DNA from: Candidatus Omnitrophota bacterium
GTDB taxonomy: Bacteria > Omnitrophota > Gorgyraeia > Zapsychrales > Fredricksoniimonadaceae
Assembly: GCA_903836515.1 (NCBI GenBank)
Contig: CAILQW010000003.1
Span: 1 to 33,528, forward strand
Length of the DNA: 33,528 nt
Direction of reading: 5' to 3'
A program made the translations under genes and the position numbers. Position 1 is the first letter of the stretch; every line of letters begins with the position of its first letter. The notes under the pieces were generated by a model. The model had not been told where the DNA came from and searched no databases. It worked only from the letters and a program-made list of their open reading frames with translations. Shown piece after piece: positions 1 through 7,928 of this stretch.

Positions 1-135
1 CTTAAAGCTAAAAACATCATCCGCCGTGCCTATGGCTACCGGGATGACGAGTACATGAAGCTAAAAATTATCCAGGCGTGCTCGTCTTTAAGGTTTTTTC
101 AGCCGTGGACGGTGGCGTTCAACAATTCAGAATGA
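1..135 (+). pseudogene. ISL3-type transposase, C-terminal end (partial)
   Basis: The frame is open from the first base of the window and stops with TGA at 133-135, giving 44 residues. It contains the segment AYGYRDDEYMKLKI, which resembles the conserved C-terminal end of ISL3-family (IS204/IS1001/IS1096/IS1165) DDE transposases, where an RAYGYRN-type motif is followed by a short helix. This is the only plus-strand coding signal I trust. The remainder lies left of the window, so I cannot tell whether the copy is intact there. The residues after about 36 no longer look like the family. The family call rests on one motif recalled from memory. Confidence 0.55.
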
Positions 136-263
136 GCCGGAAATTTATTATAGGGAACCGGATTTTGAAATATCAAGCGCGGCAAAAGCGGAGGGCATCA
201 CCCCATACACAACGATCAACAATATCACCATGCGCAAAACCGCGACCCACCAATTCGCGCGTA

Positions 264-286
264 AGGGCGGGTCTAAGACCCGCCCT
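264..286. repeat. 23-bp perfect palindrome (REP-like)
   Basis: Arms AGGGCGGGTCT (264-274) and AGACCCGCCCT (276-286) surround a single central A. It is followed by GAAAAGTCATAAAAA, which is not a convincing terminator tract. Such short high-GC palindromes are often dispersed REP-type elements. It abuts the 12-bp direct repeat that starts at 283. Confidence 0.6.
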
Positions 287-294
287 GAAAAGTC
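283..294 (+). repeat. 12-bp direct repeat CCCTGAAAAGTC, copy 1
   Basis: This copy is identical to positions 728-739. The two copies bracket the truncated DUF4160 / intact DUF2442 pair, and the right copy falls exactly where the recognisable DUF4160 sequence begins. That suggests a recombination footprint. Confidence 0.5.
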
Positions 295-346
295 ATAAAA
301 AATGATGCGGCGTGGCGTGACATCAGAGATCTTTTGCTTTTAGAAC

Positions 347-586
347 TTATGAATACAATGTATCGGGGGCAATGTCCGCGCCATTTGGCCAGCAAATGGT
401 CCCAAGTTCGGCATCCACCTTCATTCGACGGAATTTTTTGGGGTCAAGCAACGCTTTAAATACACCCCGGCCAAGATATTTACGAAGGTCAACCACTTTT
501 CTTTTCAGATCATCAAAAATAAGCTCCACCGTATAATCCCGGATGATCCTGGCCTCAATGACCTCTCTGGCGACAATAGTTTTCAT
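347..586 (-). CDS. DUF2442 family protein
   Basis: This is a 79-residue protein read from ATG at 586. An upstream ATG at 637 in the same frame is rejected, because the preceding DUF4160 frame ends in a TGA that overlaps the 586 ATG in the classic ATGA arrangement. The sequence has the DUF2442 pattern: a short beta strand pair ('V.LIFDD...VVDL'), a Phe/Leu-rich middle ('GRGVFKALLDPKKFRRMKV') and the terminal 'GTICWPNGADIAPDTLY' motif, all intact. DUF2442 proteins are small, often mobile, and commonly encoded directly after DUF4160 in two-gene modules that resemble toxin-antitoxin pairs. Their molecular function is unknown to me. Here the partner has lost its N-terminal half, so the pair is probably non-functional. 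Confidence 0.8.
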   Translation of the reverse strand: MKTIVAREVIEARIIRDYTVELIFDDLKRKVVDLRKYLGRGVFKALLDPKKFRRMKVDAELGTICWPNGADIAPDTLYS

Positions 587-739
587 AATAACGGCTCGAT
601 CGTTTTTAATTGGCCTTCTTTTTGGGCGATAGCCCAATCATGCATCAATTCGGCTGCATGGATCTTCACCCATTCCTTCACAAGCCTTGTGGCGCGCGGA
701 GGAAGTTTCCCCGCGATCAAACGACAACCCTGAAAAGTC
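583..739 (-). pseudogene. DUF4160 protein, N-terminally truncated
   Basis: The reverse-strand frame ending at TGA 583-585 reads CRLIAGKLPPRATRLVKEW followed by a helix with HDWAIAQ and a C-terminal IEPLL. This matches the C-terminal half of DUF4160 proteins ('G.L..G.LP......V..W...H..EL...W..A......I.PL'). The first half, with its usual PPHxHV-like motif, is absent, and no start codon or ribosome binding site precedes the remnant. Upstream, the same frame runs straight back to the TAA of the broken LamG gene at 754. The break coincides with the 12-bp direct repeat at 728-739. It overlaps DUF2442 by four bases, as in intact modules. Confidence 0.65.
728..739 (+). repeat. 12-bp direct repeat CCCTGAAAAGTC, copy 2
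   Basis: This is the second copy of the repeat at 283-294. On the minus strand it is read as the four residues just before homology to DUF4160 begins, marking the join between the LamG gene end and the truncated DUF4160 gene. Confidence 0.5.
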
Positions 740-753
740 GAACACTTCGATCT

Positions 754-1237
754 TTACTGCTGTATCAAATGCCCCTTGACGGTCAGGCTTTGTTTTTTGC
801 TGCGCATCTGGACAGGCAACGCGGGGTCTTCCACAAATGAGACCGCTTTGGCCTTGCCATCTTTCCCCACGCTGAACTTGCCTTTTTCGTGATTGTACAT
901 GGCCACAACTTCAACCACACTCAGTGCACGACTAAAAACCTTAACTTCGTCGATGGAACCATTAAACTGCCACACATTCTGTGTTCCAAACTGCCCTATA
1001 CTAAAAGATGCTGATGCCCGACCATTTCCCACTGCCGATGGTGTTTCTTTTTCTTTAACCCCATCTACATAAATAATATTCTTGCTTGTTGCCGGTCTTG
1101 GTGATGTTGAGCGCGGCCATGACGGGTGAACCCATCGAAAACAAAACCACCACCAACAACGCCGCAAATAGGGGCAGGGTCCCTGCCTGCCTGCCGGCAG
1201 GCAGGTATGACCCGCCCTCTAAAAATGCAAAACCCAA
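754..1237 (-). pseudogene. secreted LamG-domain protein, frameshifted
   Basis: Two overlapping frames make up one damaged gene. The upstream frame (stop at 1055) encodes a hydrophobic export signal, LFAALLVVVLFSMGSPVMAA, then ALNITKTGNK. The downstream frame (to TAA 754-756) resumes around 1085 with the laminin-G / concanavalin-like segment NIIYVDGVKEKE, then GQFGTQNVWQFNGSIDEVKV and FSRALSVVEVVAMYN, the usual C-terminal strands of a LamG domain. The normal first part of the domain, roughly 100 or more residues, is missing between them. An internal deletion with loss of frame therefore explains the gene best. LamG domains bind carbohydrates or proteins at the cell surface. A 20-bp palindrome (1186-1205) sits in the signal-peptide region and obscures the original start. 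Confidence 0.6.
1186..1205. repeat. 20-bp perfect palindrome (REP-like)
   Basis: The sequence CCTGCCTGCCGGCAGGCAGG is its own reverse complement. It lies in frame within the first codons of the broken LamG gene, reading as 'PAGRQAG' or 'PACRQAGR' on the minus strand depending on frame. High-GC palindromes of this form are dispersed in several candidate-phylum genomes, as I recall. A copy count in the source genome would settle that. Confidence 0.65.
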
Positions 1238-1334
1238 AACATCCGGCGTGGCGTGGCTGCGGATCCTTTACAGCCTTGCGCATGTCAAACATATTCATCC
1301 CTTTCCAAAGTTCCGGCGGAGCAACGATCTCAAC

Positions 1335-2081
1335 CTATCCCGGCCCGGCGAAGATCCCGGTGAGGATATGCTTCTTTCTTCCGTGGCCCGTGGCCTTGAC
1401 GACACGAAAACCGCTGGCCTCAAGCCCGCGCCGCACAGCGCCTGCCACCGTAAATGTGGATAACGTGGTCCCGGGACGGCTTAAAGCCGCCACCCCGGCG
1501 AAAACCTCCGGCGTCCACATGCCGGGATTGCGCGCAGGGGCAAACCCATCCAGGAACCAGGCATCCGCGCCTTCCCGAGCCAGGCCATCCTGCTTGATCC
1601 GCCGCAACGCAGCCACCACATCCCCCACAACAACTGTCAGATGAACGCGCCCCTCGTCAAAAACATGGGCCATGACCTCACCGCACGATGGATCATATTG
1701 CCGCATCAGGGCTTCCCTCCCGAAAGCAAGCCGTTCCCAACAGCCCAGGGCCCGATTCAACTGATCTTTCGCCAGTGGATATAATTCAACCGATATAAAA
1801 CGCAGCTGCCAGGAGACTGGCGCGCACGCCCGCCACAGTTCCCAGGCACAGCAAAAATCCAGCCCTGTCCCGAACCCTGTTTCCATGATCGTAAAAATAC
1901 CGGGAAACAAAGGGTCGAGCGCTTCAAAACGCGCCCGCAAGCGATTAGCGCCGCAGCCCACATGCACCGCTTCGGCGTAACCATCTTCCGTGCAAAAATA
2001 CTTGTCGCCAAAGATCTCCGAATACGGCGCACCTTGGTTGTCCCAGCGGACAGGCACGATGGAAGGGATCTCCCGCTTCAT
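1335..2081 (-). CDS. mnmD: MnmD-like tRNA wobble-uridine methyltransferase
   Basis: This 248-residue protein corresponds to the stand-alone methyltransferase domain (DUF752) of MnmC. It uses S-adenosylmethionine to convert 5-aminomethyl-2-thiouridine at tRNA position 34 into the methylaminomethyl form. The Rossmann SAM loop reads METGFGTGLDF at about residue 65. The family signature DAWFLDGFAPARNPGMWTPE lies at about 168-187, and the C-terminal 'GR.KHI' segment is present. The FAD oxidase half of bifunctional MnmC is absent, as in most non-enterobacteria. The ATG at 2081 is preceded by GGGGAG with five bases of spacing, 15 bases after the plsC stop, so it is probably co-transcribed with plsC. 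Confidence 0.85.
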   Translation of the reverse strand: MKREIPSIVPVRWDNQGAPYSEIFGDKYFCTEDGYAEAVHVGCGANRLRARFEALDPLFPGIFTIMETGFGTGLDFCCAWELWRACAPVSWQLRFISVELYPLAKDQLNRALGCWERLAFGREALMRQYDPSCGEVMAHVFDEGRVHLTVVVGDVVAALRRIKQDGLAREGADAWFLDGFAPARNPGMWTPEVFAGVAALSRPGTTLSTFTVAGAVRRGLEASGFRVVKATGHGRKKHILTGIFAGPG

Positions 2082-2096
2082 GGCGCTCCCCTGCCA

Positions 2097-2708
2097 TCAT
2101 ATATCATGGATGCCTTTTCCCTGTAACGCAAAGATCGCGGCCATGACTTTCTCGGTGATACCTTCAGGAGAATCCTCAGATCCAAACGTAAGCGGCGAGC
2201 CGAAAACAACCCTGACAGGATACCGCTGGGGGAAAGACTTGCCCCTAGGGAGAACTTTGTCCGTGCCTTCAATATAAACCGGAAGTACGGGCTTCCCGCT
2301 TTTGACCGCCAGGAAACCGGCGCCAGGCTGAGGCTTGTCGCCGCCGCGGGTGCCCTGGGGAAAAATGAGGACCGGATAACCCTGTTCCAGCTGACGGAGA
2401 AATTCAGCAAGGGCATTTCTGTCCGCCTTGCCGCGCCTGACCGGAAACCCGCCGCCGCAGCGGATCAAGGCCCCCAACACCGGATGGCTGAACAACGTGT
2501 CCTTGGCCATAAAACGCATCTGGCGCGGGCAAACAACCGGCAAAAGAATAGGATCGATATTGCTGATATGATTGGACGCAAGGATAAACCCACCCGAACG
2601 CGGCACATTTTCAGCACCCTCGACCCGGCAGGGATAATAAATCAGGCTGACAAGCGATGCCAGGCCGGTCATCGTCCAGTAGTAGAGTGTTCGGAGAAAT
2701 TCGATCAT
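2097..2708 (-). CDS. plsC: 1-acyl-glycerol-3-phosphate acyltransferase (PlsC family)
   Basis: This 203-residue membrane-associated acyltransferase transfers a second acyl chain to lysophosphatidic acid in phospholipid synthesis. The HX4D catalytic box is visible as NHISNID (about residues 45-51), motif III as FPQGTRGG (about 115-122) and motif IV as PVLPVYIEGTD (about 139). Motif III normally reads FPEGTRS, so Glu to Gln is a small deviation that also occurs in some family members. The N-terminus is hydrophobic and suits peripheral membrane anchoring. GGGAG lies seven bases before the ATG. It follows the phosphohexomutase gene after 84 bases and precedes mnmD. Confidence 0.88.
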   Translation of the reverse strand: MIEFLRTLYYWTMTGLASLVSLIYYPCRVEGAENVPRSGGFILASNHISNIDPILLPVVCPRQMRFMAKDTLFSHPVLGALIRCGGGFPVRRGKADRNALAEFLRQLEQGYPVLIFPQGTRGGDKPQPGAGFLAVKSGKPVLPVYIEGTDKVLPRGKSFPQRYPVRVVFGSPLTFGSEDSPEGITEKVMAAIFALQGKGIHDI

Positions 2709-2792
2709 AGGCTGACTCCCAACAAAAGGTCTTTGCCCATGGCCTTGAGCGATAGGACATAGACAAAGACCTCATGGTGCTGAAATAAGAAA

Positions 2793-4220
2793 TTACAGCG
2801 TCTTGGCCAACTCGAGCGCGTAATTCAGCAATTCCCTGGTACGCTTGGGCGATTTGGACTCCGCATACGCGCGCAGGATCGGCTCTGTACCCGAAGCGCG
2901 GACCATGATCCAGCTGTCATCGGCCAGCTCAAGCTTCACCCCATCGTAATCTTTCACGGCAATGACTTTCTTGCCGAGGATCGTTTCCATCTTCTTGACC
3001 GGATCCAGCGTCTTGACCAGGGATTTCATGCTGATGCTTGTTTTATCGTAATAATAACGGCCGTATTTTTTCTCGACGTCTGCCAGGATCTTGCCGATGT
3101 TCTTCTTTTCGTAAACCATCATTTCCAACAGCAGAAGCCCGGCCAATATCCCGTCGCGCTCGGGGATATAATTCGGAAAGCCCATCCCGCCCGCTTCCTC
3201 CCCGCCCACAATGATCTTTTCCTTCATCATCAGGTCGGAAATATATTTAAAACCTACCGGCGTCTCATAAAGTTTGATGCCGTTGGCCTTGCACATATTA
3301 TCGATCATGGCCGTGCCGCAGATGGTCTTCACAATACCGCCCTGAATGCCGCGATTCTTCCACAAATGCAGGGCCAAAAGCGCCAGGATCTTCTGGGGCG
3401 ACAAAAACTCTCCCCCCGGCAAAACCGCCGCCACACGGTCCGCATCCCCGTCAAGCACCAGCCCGATATCGATCTTTTCTTTTTTCATCTTTGCGATCAG
3501 TCCGCCCAGATACTGCGGCAGGGGTTCAGGGCGTGAATTGTTAAAACCCGGATTCACATCGGAACGCAAGAGCTCAAGCCTGATCCCTGACCCCTTGAGC
3601 ACCTCCGCCAGCAACGTACCGCCCGAACCATGCATCACGTCCTGCGTCACGCGGAACGTGGCCGCCTTGATCTTCTTTAAATTGACATACCCCTTGATGA
3701 ATTTAAGGTAATCTTTCTTGAGGTCCAGGACCTTGATCTTCCCGTCGGCAACAAGTTTCCCGAAATCATCAGTGCGCAGCGGCTCAACGCCAAGATACGC
3801 CTCGACCGCATTGGTGATGTTCTTCCCCGCACCGCCGCCGGCTGCCGTCTTGATCTTGAACCCGTTATATTCGGCAGGATTATGGCTCGCCGTGATAACG
3901 ACCCCGGCCACACACCGCCGATCCCGGCAGGCAAGGCTCAAGGCAGGTGTGGGCAGCGACGCGCTGGAAAGAATGACCTCGATATCGTTGGCCGCCAAAA
4001 CAGCGGCGGTCGCCTCCGCGAAATCTTTCGAGAGGAAACGGTTGTCATACCCCACCGCCACGCGCACCACCTCTCCCGGGATCTTTTCCGCGTCCTTGCA
4101 GACCCATACCGCCATGGCCTGGGCCAGGATCCTGACATTTTCAAATGTGAATGTGTCCGCGATCACCGCTCTCCAGCCGTCGGTACCGAATTTGATGACA
4201 TGCTTGGGCTCTGTGCTCAT
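2793..4220 (-). CDS. phosphoglucomutase/phosphomannomutase family enzyme
   Basis: This 475-residue alpha-D-phosphohexomutase interconverts 1- and 6-phosphates of glucose or mannose, feeding nucleotide-sugar and cell-envelope synthesis. All four domains are represented. The phosphoserine loop TASHNPAEYNGFKIK is near residue 110, the Mg-binding DGDADR loop near 251, the sugar-binding GGEEAGG loop in domain 3, and the phosphate-binding loop RASGTEP near 437. Length and order are normal for the family. AAGGAG lies six bases before the ATG. Sugar specificity (pgm or manB, or phosphoglucosamine) cannot be read with confidence, so no symbol is given. It is encoded 21 bases after nadD and is probably co-transcribed. 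Confidence 0.9.
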   Translation of the reverse strand: MSTEPKHVIKFGTDGWRAVIADTFTFENVRILAQAMAVWVCKDAEKIPGEVVRVAVGYDNRFLSKDFAEATAAVLAANDIEVILSSASLPTPALSLACRDRRCVAGVVITASHNPAEYNGFKIKTAAGGGAGKNITNAVEAYLGVEPLRTDDFGKLVADGKIKVLDLKKDYLKFIKGYVNLKKIKAATFRVTQDVMHGSGGTLLAEVLKGSGIRLELLRSDVNPGFNNSRPEPLPQYLGGLIAKMKKEKIDIGLVLDGDADRVAAVLPGGEFLSPQKILALLALHLWKNRGIQGGIVKTICGTAMIDNMCKANGIKLYETPVGFKYISDLMMKEKIIVGGEEAGGMGFPNYIPERDGILAGLLLLEMMVYEKKNIGKILADVEKKYGRYYYDKTSISMKSLVKTLDPVKKMETILGKKVIAVKDYDGVKLELADDSWIMVRASGTEPILRAYAESKSPKRTRELLNYALELAKTL

Positions 4221-4241
4221 AACAACTCCTTATTGCTAATC

Positions 4242-4817
4242 TTATGTTTTGGTCAAACGGTGCTCCCGGATATATCCCAGGACGCTTTCCGGGACCAGGT
4301 ACTGGATCGATTTCCCCTGCTGGATCCTCTTGCGGATCTCCGTCGACGACATGTCAATGCCGTGCATGGTGATGGCATGGTACTTGAACCTGGCCAGGCC
4401 ACGGGGGTAACCCGGACGGTTCACCGAGACGAAAGCGCACAGGCGCTTGATCTCCTCGATATCCTTCCAGGTATGGATCTGGTTGATCGCGTCCCCTCCG
4501 ACAATAAAATAAAGCTTCGCCGGGGACGGATAGATCTCGCGAAAATGCCGGACCGTATCCACCGAATAGGAACGCCCGCCTTTTCTGACCTCAAAATCAG
4601 AAACCTCGAACGTGGAATTGTAGGCCACCGCCAGACGGACCATCGCGATGCGGTCTTCGACGGAAAATAGTGTGGATGAACGCTTGTGAGGCGGCACGCA
4701 GCTGGGAATAAAGATGATCCTGTCAAACCCCATTTCCTCCTGCGCCGTACGCGCCATGAGAAGATGTCCGATATGCACAGGATCGAATGTGCCGCCGAAT
4801 AATGCGATTTTTGTCAT
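4242..4817 (-). CDS. nadD: nicotinate-nucleotide adenylyltransferase
   Basis: This 191-residue enzyme transfers AMP from ATP to nicotinate mononucleotide to form deamido-NAD. The nucleotidyltransferase signature GGTFDPVHIGH is at residues about 7-17, and the second ATP-binding motif SSTEIRKR is near residue 156. I chose the ATG at 4817 over the GTG directly before it (4820), because AAGGG is well spaced from the ATG but too close to the GTG. It lies nine bases after proA. In many bacteria nadD is followed by rsfS; no rsfS gene follows here, and the next gene is the phosphohexomutase. Confidence 0.92.
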   Translation of the reverse strand: MTKIALFGGTFDPVHIGHLLMARTAQEEMGFDRIIFIPSCVPPHKRSSTLFSVEDRIAMVRLAVAYNSTFEVSDFEVRKGGRSYSVDTVRHFREIYPSPAKLYFIVGGDAINQIHTWKDIEEIKRLCAFVSVNRPGYPRGLARFKYHAITMHGIDMSSTEIRKRIQQGKSIQYLVPESVLGYIREHRLTKT

Positions 4818-4826
4818 CACGTTCCC

Positions 4827-6083
4827 TTAGACGCGGATCTGTCCGGTGCCGTAAACCTGATATTTGTATGAGGTAAGCCCCAGAAGGCCCATGGGGCCGC
4901 GCACATGGAGCTTGTCCGTCGATATCCCGACTTCGGCCCCCAGGCCGAACTCGTATCCATCGGTAAACCGTGTCGACGCGTTGACATACACGCATGCGGC
5001 ATCGACACCCCGCAAAAAGATATCCGCCTCCTTCTTGTCCTCAGTCACAATCGCATCCGAATGGCGCGAACCATAGGTGTTGATATGGTCGACCGCTTCC
5101 CGGACATCTTTCACAACCTTGACGGCAAGGACGAGATCCAGGTATTCCTCATGCCAATCCCCGGCGACAGCCTTCTTGACGCCGGGTACAATACGCTGTG
5201 TCGCCGCGTCCCCCCTGACCTCAACCCCCGCCGCACGTAAACGGGCGATCATCGCCGGAAGGAATTTCCTGGCCGCCCTGGCGTGGACCAGCATCTTTTC
5301 CATGGCATTGCACACGCCGGGGCGCTGAACCTTCGCATTGAAACAGATATCGGATGCTTTTTTAAAGTCCGCCCGGGCACTCACGTATATATGGCACACA
5401 CCCTTGTAATGCTTGATGACAGGCACGCGGGAATGTTCCGCCACAAAACGGATGAGGCCCTCGCCCCCCCGGGGTACCACAACGTCCACCCAGGCATCCA
5501 TCCTCACAAGCTCCGTAACGGCCGCACGATCCGTAGACGCGATGAACTGCAGCGCGCCGGCAGGCACGCGCGTTCCGGCCAAAGCGCCTTGCAGCGCCTT
5601 GAAGATGGCCGTGTTGGAGCGGATCGCCTCCTTGCCGCCTTTGAGGACCACCGCATTGCCCGACTTGATGCAAAGCGCCGCGCAATCCGCCGTCACGTTG
5701 GGACGTGATTCGTAAATAATGGCCACGACACCTATGGGGGTGCGCACCTGCTCGATGCGCAGACCGTTGGGACGCTTTAAAACCTGGATCAGTTCACCCA
5801 CCGGATCCTTGAGACGGACAATGTCAAGGATCCCCTGGGCCATGGCCTTCACACGGCTTTCATTCAATGACAGACGATCGATCATCGCCTTGGAAAGGCC
5901 GGCTTTTTCGCCGGCAGCCACATCCTGGGCATTCGCCTTGAGAATAGACGCGCGCCGGTCCCAAAGCGCTTTAGCCATGGCGTTGAGCGCCGCATCCTTA
6001 TCTTGTGAGACAACCAGGGCAAGCTTTAACGCCGCGGCCCTGGCTTCCCGGACTTGTTTTAAAATGATCTTTTGGAGATCCAT
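4827..6083 (-). CDS. proA: gamma-glutamyl phosphate reductase
   Basis: This 418-residue enzyme of the aldehyde-dehydrogenase fold reduces gamma-glutamyl phosphate to glutamate semialdehyde with NADPH, the second step of proline synthesis. The catalytic cysteine lies near residue 258 in the context QRPGVCNAMEK. The substrate/cofactor segments IYESRPNVTADCAALCIKSG and the C-terminal FTDGYEFGLGAEVGIST are intact. Length matches the family (about 415). The ribosome binding site is weak. It follows proB by 68 bases, the usual order proB-proA, and is followed at once by nadD. Confidence 0.95.
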   Translation of the reverse strand: MDLQKIILKQVREARAAALKLALVVSQDKDAALNAMAKALWDRRASILKANAQDVAAGEKAGLSKAMIDRLSLNESRVKAMAQGILDIVRLKDPVGELIQVLKRPNGLRIEQVRTPIGVVAIIYESRPNVTADCAALCIKSGNAVVLKGGKEAIRSNTAIFKALQGALAGTRVPAGALQFIASTDRAAVTELVRMDAWVDVVVPRGGEGLIRFVAEHSRVPVIKHYKGVCHIYVSARADFKKASDICFNAKVQRPGVCNAMEKMLVHARAARKFLPAMIARLRAAGVEVRGDAATQRIVPGVKKAVAGDWHEEYLDLVLAVKVVKDVREAVDHINTYGSRHSDAIVTEDKKEADIFLRGVDAACVYVNASTRFTDGYEFGLGAEVGISTDKLHVRGPMGLLGLTSYKYQVYGTGQIRV

Positions 6084-6151
6084 CCTGTCACCCGCGCTGT
6101 AACAACAGCTTTCCCGGCATGAAGAACCGGAGCCTTCGTTGTTGCGTCTTC

Positions 6152-6937
6152 TTAAAAAAAGTATGTGCCCAGGGGCTCTTTACCCAGCACGATCCGCCGG
6201 ATGACATCCGGCGTCTGTCCGTTGGCAATGATGCATGGCACCGACGCGAGGGAAGCGATCTCAACCGCATTGAGCTTGGTAATCATCCCGCCCTTGGAAA
6301 GGTTCTTGTCGCGGGCTCCACCTGCCGCGCTTTTGATCTCGTCGGTGATCTCATGGACCTCGCTGAACTTCTCCGTCAGCTTGCCGCCTTCCTTCTTGTA
6401 CAAACCATCCACGTCAGAAAGCATGATCAGAAGATGGGCGCGTGCCATGGCCGCGACCATGGCGGAAAGCTTGTCGTTATCGCCGAACTTGATCTCATCC
6501 GTCGAAATGGTGTCGTTCTCGTTGATGATGGGGACAACCCCGCGATCGAGGAGCACATTTAAGGTGTTACACGCGTTACGGTGCCTTAACTGGGTATTGA
6601 AATCATCCCATGTCAGAAGGATCTGCGCGCACACACGGCCGCGTTTCTTGAAAAGATCGCCATAGAGGCGCATCAAAAGCGCCTGGCCCACCGCAGCCGC
6701 CGCCTGCAAAGACGGGGTGTCCGTTGGACGGCCCCGCGCTCCCATTTGCCCCAGGCCCAGCGCAATGGCGCCGGAACTGACAAAAACGACCTCAAGCCCC
6801 GCGTCTTCAAGATCACAAATCTGGCTGACCAGAGACTTCAGGGACGTTTCATGCGGCTTCAACAGATGGTTCGCCAAAAGGCTGGAACCCACCTTGATGA
6901 CCACCCGCTTCAATTTTCGGGGGAACCTGCGTGCCAT
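6152..6937 (-). CDS. proB: glutamate 5-kinase, short form without PUA domain
   Basis: This 261-residue amino-acid kinase phosphorylates glutamate for proline synthesis. Recognisable elements are the N-terminal KVGSSLLA, the FVSSGAIALGLGQMG segment, and the glutamate-binding region with NENDTIS and GDNDKLSAMVA. E. coli ProB has about 367 residues with a C-terminal PUA domain. Here the protein ends after the kinase domain, a known short form. Proline feedback may therefore differ, which I infer only from length. The start is supported by GGTGAGGT just before the ATG. The obgE stop lies three bases upstream of the start. Confidence 0.93.
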   Translation of the reverse strand: MARRFPRKLKRVVIKVGSSLLANHLLKPHETSLKSLVSQICDLEDAGLEVVFVSSGAIALGLGQMGARGRPTDTPSLQAAAAVGQALLMRLYGDLFKKRGRVCAQILLTWDDFNTQLRHRNACNTLNVLLDRGVVPIINENDTISTDEIKFGDNDKLSAMVAAMARAHLLIMLSDVDGLYKKEGGKLTEKFSEVHEITDEIKSAAGGARDKNLSKGGMITKLNAVEIASLASVPCIIANGQTPDVIRRIVLGKEPLGTYFF

Positions 6938-6940
6938 ACC

Positions 6941-7918
6941 TCACCCGGCTTTTGGGATTTTCTTAAGGATAGCGACCATGACATCCACGAGCGTCTCGAC
7001 GCCCTTGTGTTCCAGGGCCGAAACCTCGATGATATCCACGTCAAATTTCTTTTTAAAACGCTTCAGGTGTTTTTTCGCAGCCGGAAGATCCATCTTGTTG
7101 GCCACGACGATCCTGTGTTTGTGCGCGAGAAGTTCACTGTACTGCTCCAGCTCGAACACAATGGCTTCGTAATCATCCAGCGGGTCACGGTCTTCGGTGC
7201 CAGCCATGTCAATGACCTGGACCAGGACCTTGGTACGCTCCGCGTGCTTTAGAAACTTGATGCCAAGCCCCTTGCCCAGATGCGCCCCTTCGATAAGCCC
7301 CGGCAGATCAGCGACAATAAAATTGAATGCGTCGGTCTCCACGATCCCCAGCACCGGATGCTTGGTGGTGAAGGGATAATTGGCGATCTTCGATTTAACC
7401 TTGGAAATGGTGTTGATGATCGTGGATTTCCCGGCATTAGGGAAGCCCACCAGCCCGACATCCGCAATGATCTTCAGTTCAAGGCGCAGGGTCTTTTCTT
7501 CCCCGAGTGTGGGCGGATGAACAGTCCTGCGGCGCTTGTTACCGATCCCGCCTGACCCGCCCTGGGCCACGAGAACCCGTTCCCCGGGCGTGGAAAGATC
7601 GCGGATCAACAGGCCTGTGGCATCATCCCACAGCACGGTCCCCACAGGGACCCGCAGGACGCAGTCATATCCGGTAGAGCCAGTCTTGCCGCTGCTCCCG
7701 CCGTGGCCGCCGCGCTCTCCCTGGTAATGCTGTTTGAACCTGTAATCGAGGAGGGTCTGAATGTGGGGATCGGCGACAAAAATGATGCTCCCGCCGCCGC
7801 CGCCGTCACCGCCGTCCGCGCGCGGATAGCGCATCCACAGGTCGCGGTAATGGCTTTCGCATCCCTTGCCGCCGCCGCCTGCCTTGACATGGATCCGTGC
7901 GGAGTCGACGAACGCCAT
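6941..7918 (-). CDS. obgE: Obg GTPase, without C-terminal extension
   Basis: This 325-residue ribosome-assembly GTPase has a glycine-rich Obg domain at residues 1-155 (GGDGGGGGS, GGSGGIGN), then the G domain with G1 GFPNAGKST (about 156-164), G3 DLPGLIEG, G4 NKMD near 270, and G5 SALEHKG. The OCT domain found in some Obg proteins is absent, as in many phyla. It binds the large ribosomal subunit and links growth state to ribosome maturation. It starts ten bases after the rplU stop. Usually rpmA (L27) lies between rplU and obgE; here there is no room for it. Confidence 0.95.
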   Translation of the reverse strand: MAFVDSARIHVKAGGGGKGCESHYRDLWMRYPRADGGDGGGGGSIIFVADPHIQTLLDYRFKQHYQGERGGHGGSSGKTGSTGYDCVLRVPVGTVLWDDATGLLIRDLSTPGERVLVAQGGSGGIGNKRRRTVHPPTLGEEKTLRLELKIIADVGLVGFPNAGKSTIINTISKVKSKIANYPFTTKHPVLGIVETDAFNFIVADLPGLIEGAHLGKGLGIKFLKHAERTKVLVQVIDMAGTEDRDPLDDYEAIVFELEQYSELLAHKHRIVVANKMDLPAAKKHLKRFKKKFDVDIIEVSALEHKGVETLVDVMVAILKKIPKAG

Positions 7919-7928
7919 AGGGCCTGCG

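Larger units (their letters stand above)
122..298 (+). pseudogene. coding-like fragment of unknown origin
   Basis: Immediately after the transposase tail, a second frame reads smoothly to a TAA at 296-298. Its composition is protein-like (for example NEPEIYYREPDFEISSAAKA, then a Thr/Asn-rich stretch), but there is no start codon or ribosome binding site. Its last 12 or so codons run through the palindrome at 264-286. It looks like the 3' part of a gene whose beginning was lost at the transposase junction. I do not recognise the family, and chance openness cannot be excluded over this length. Confidence 0.25.
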
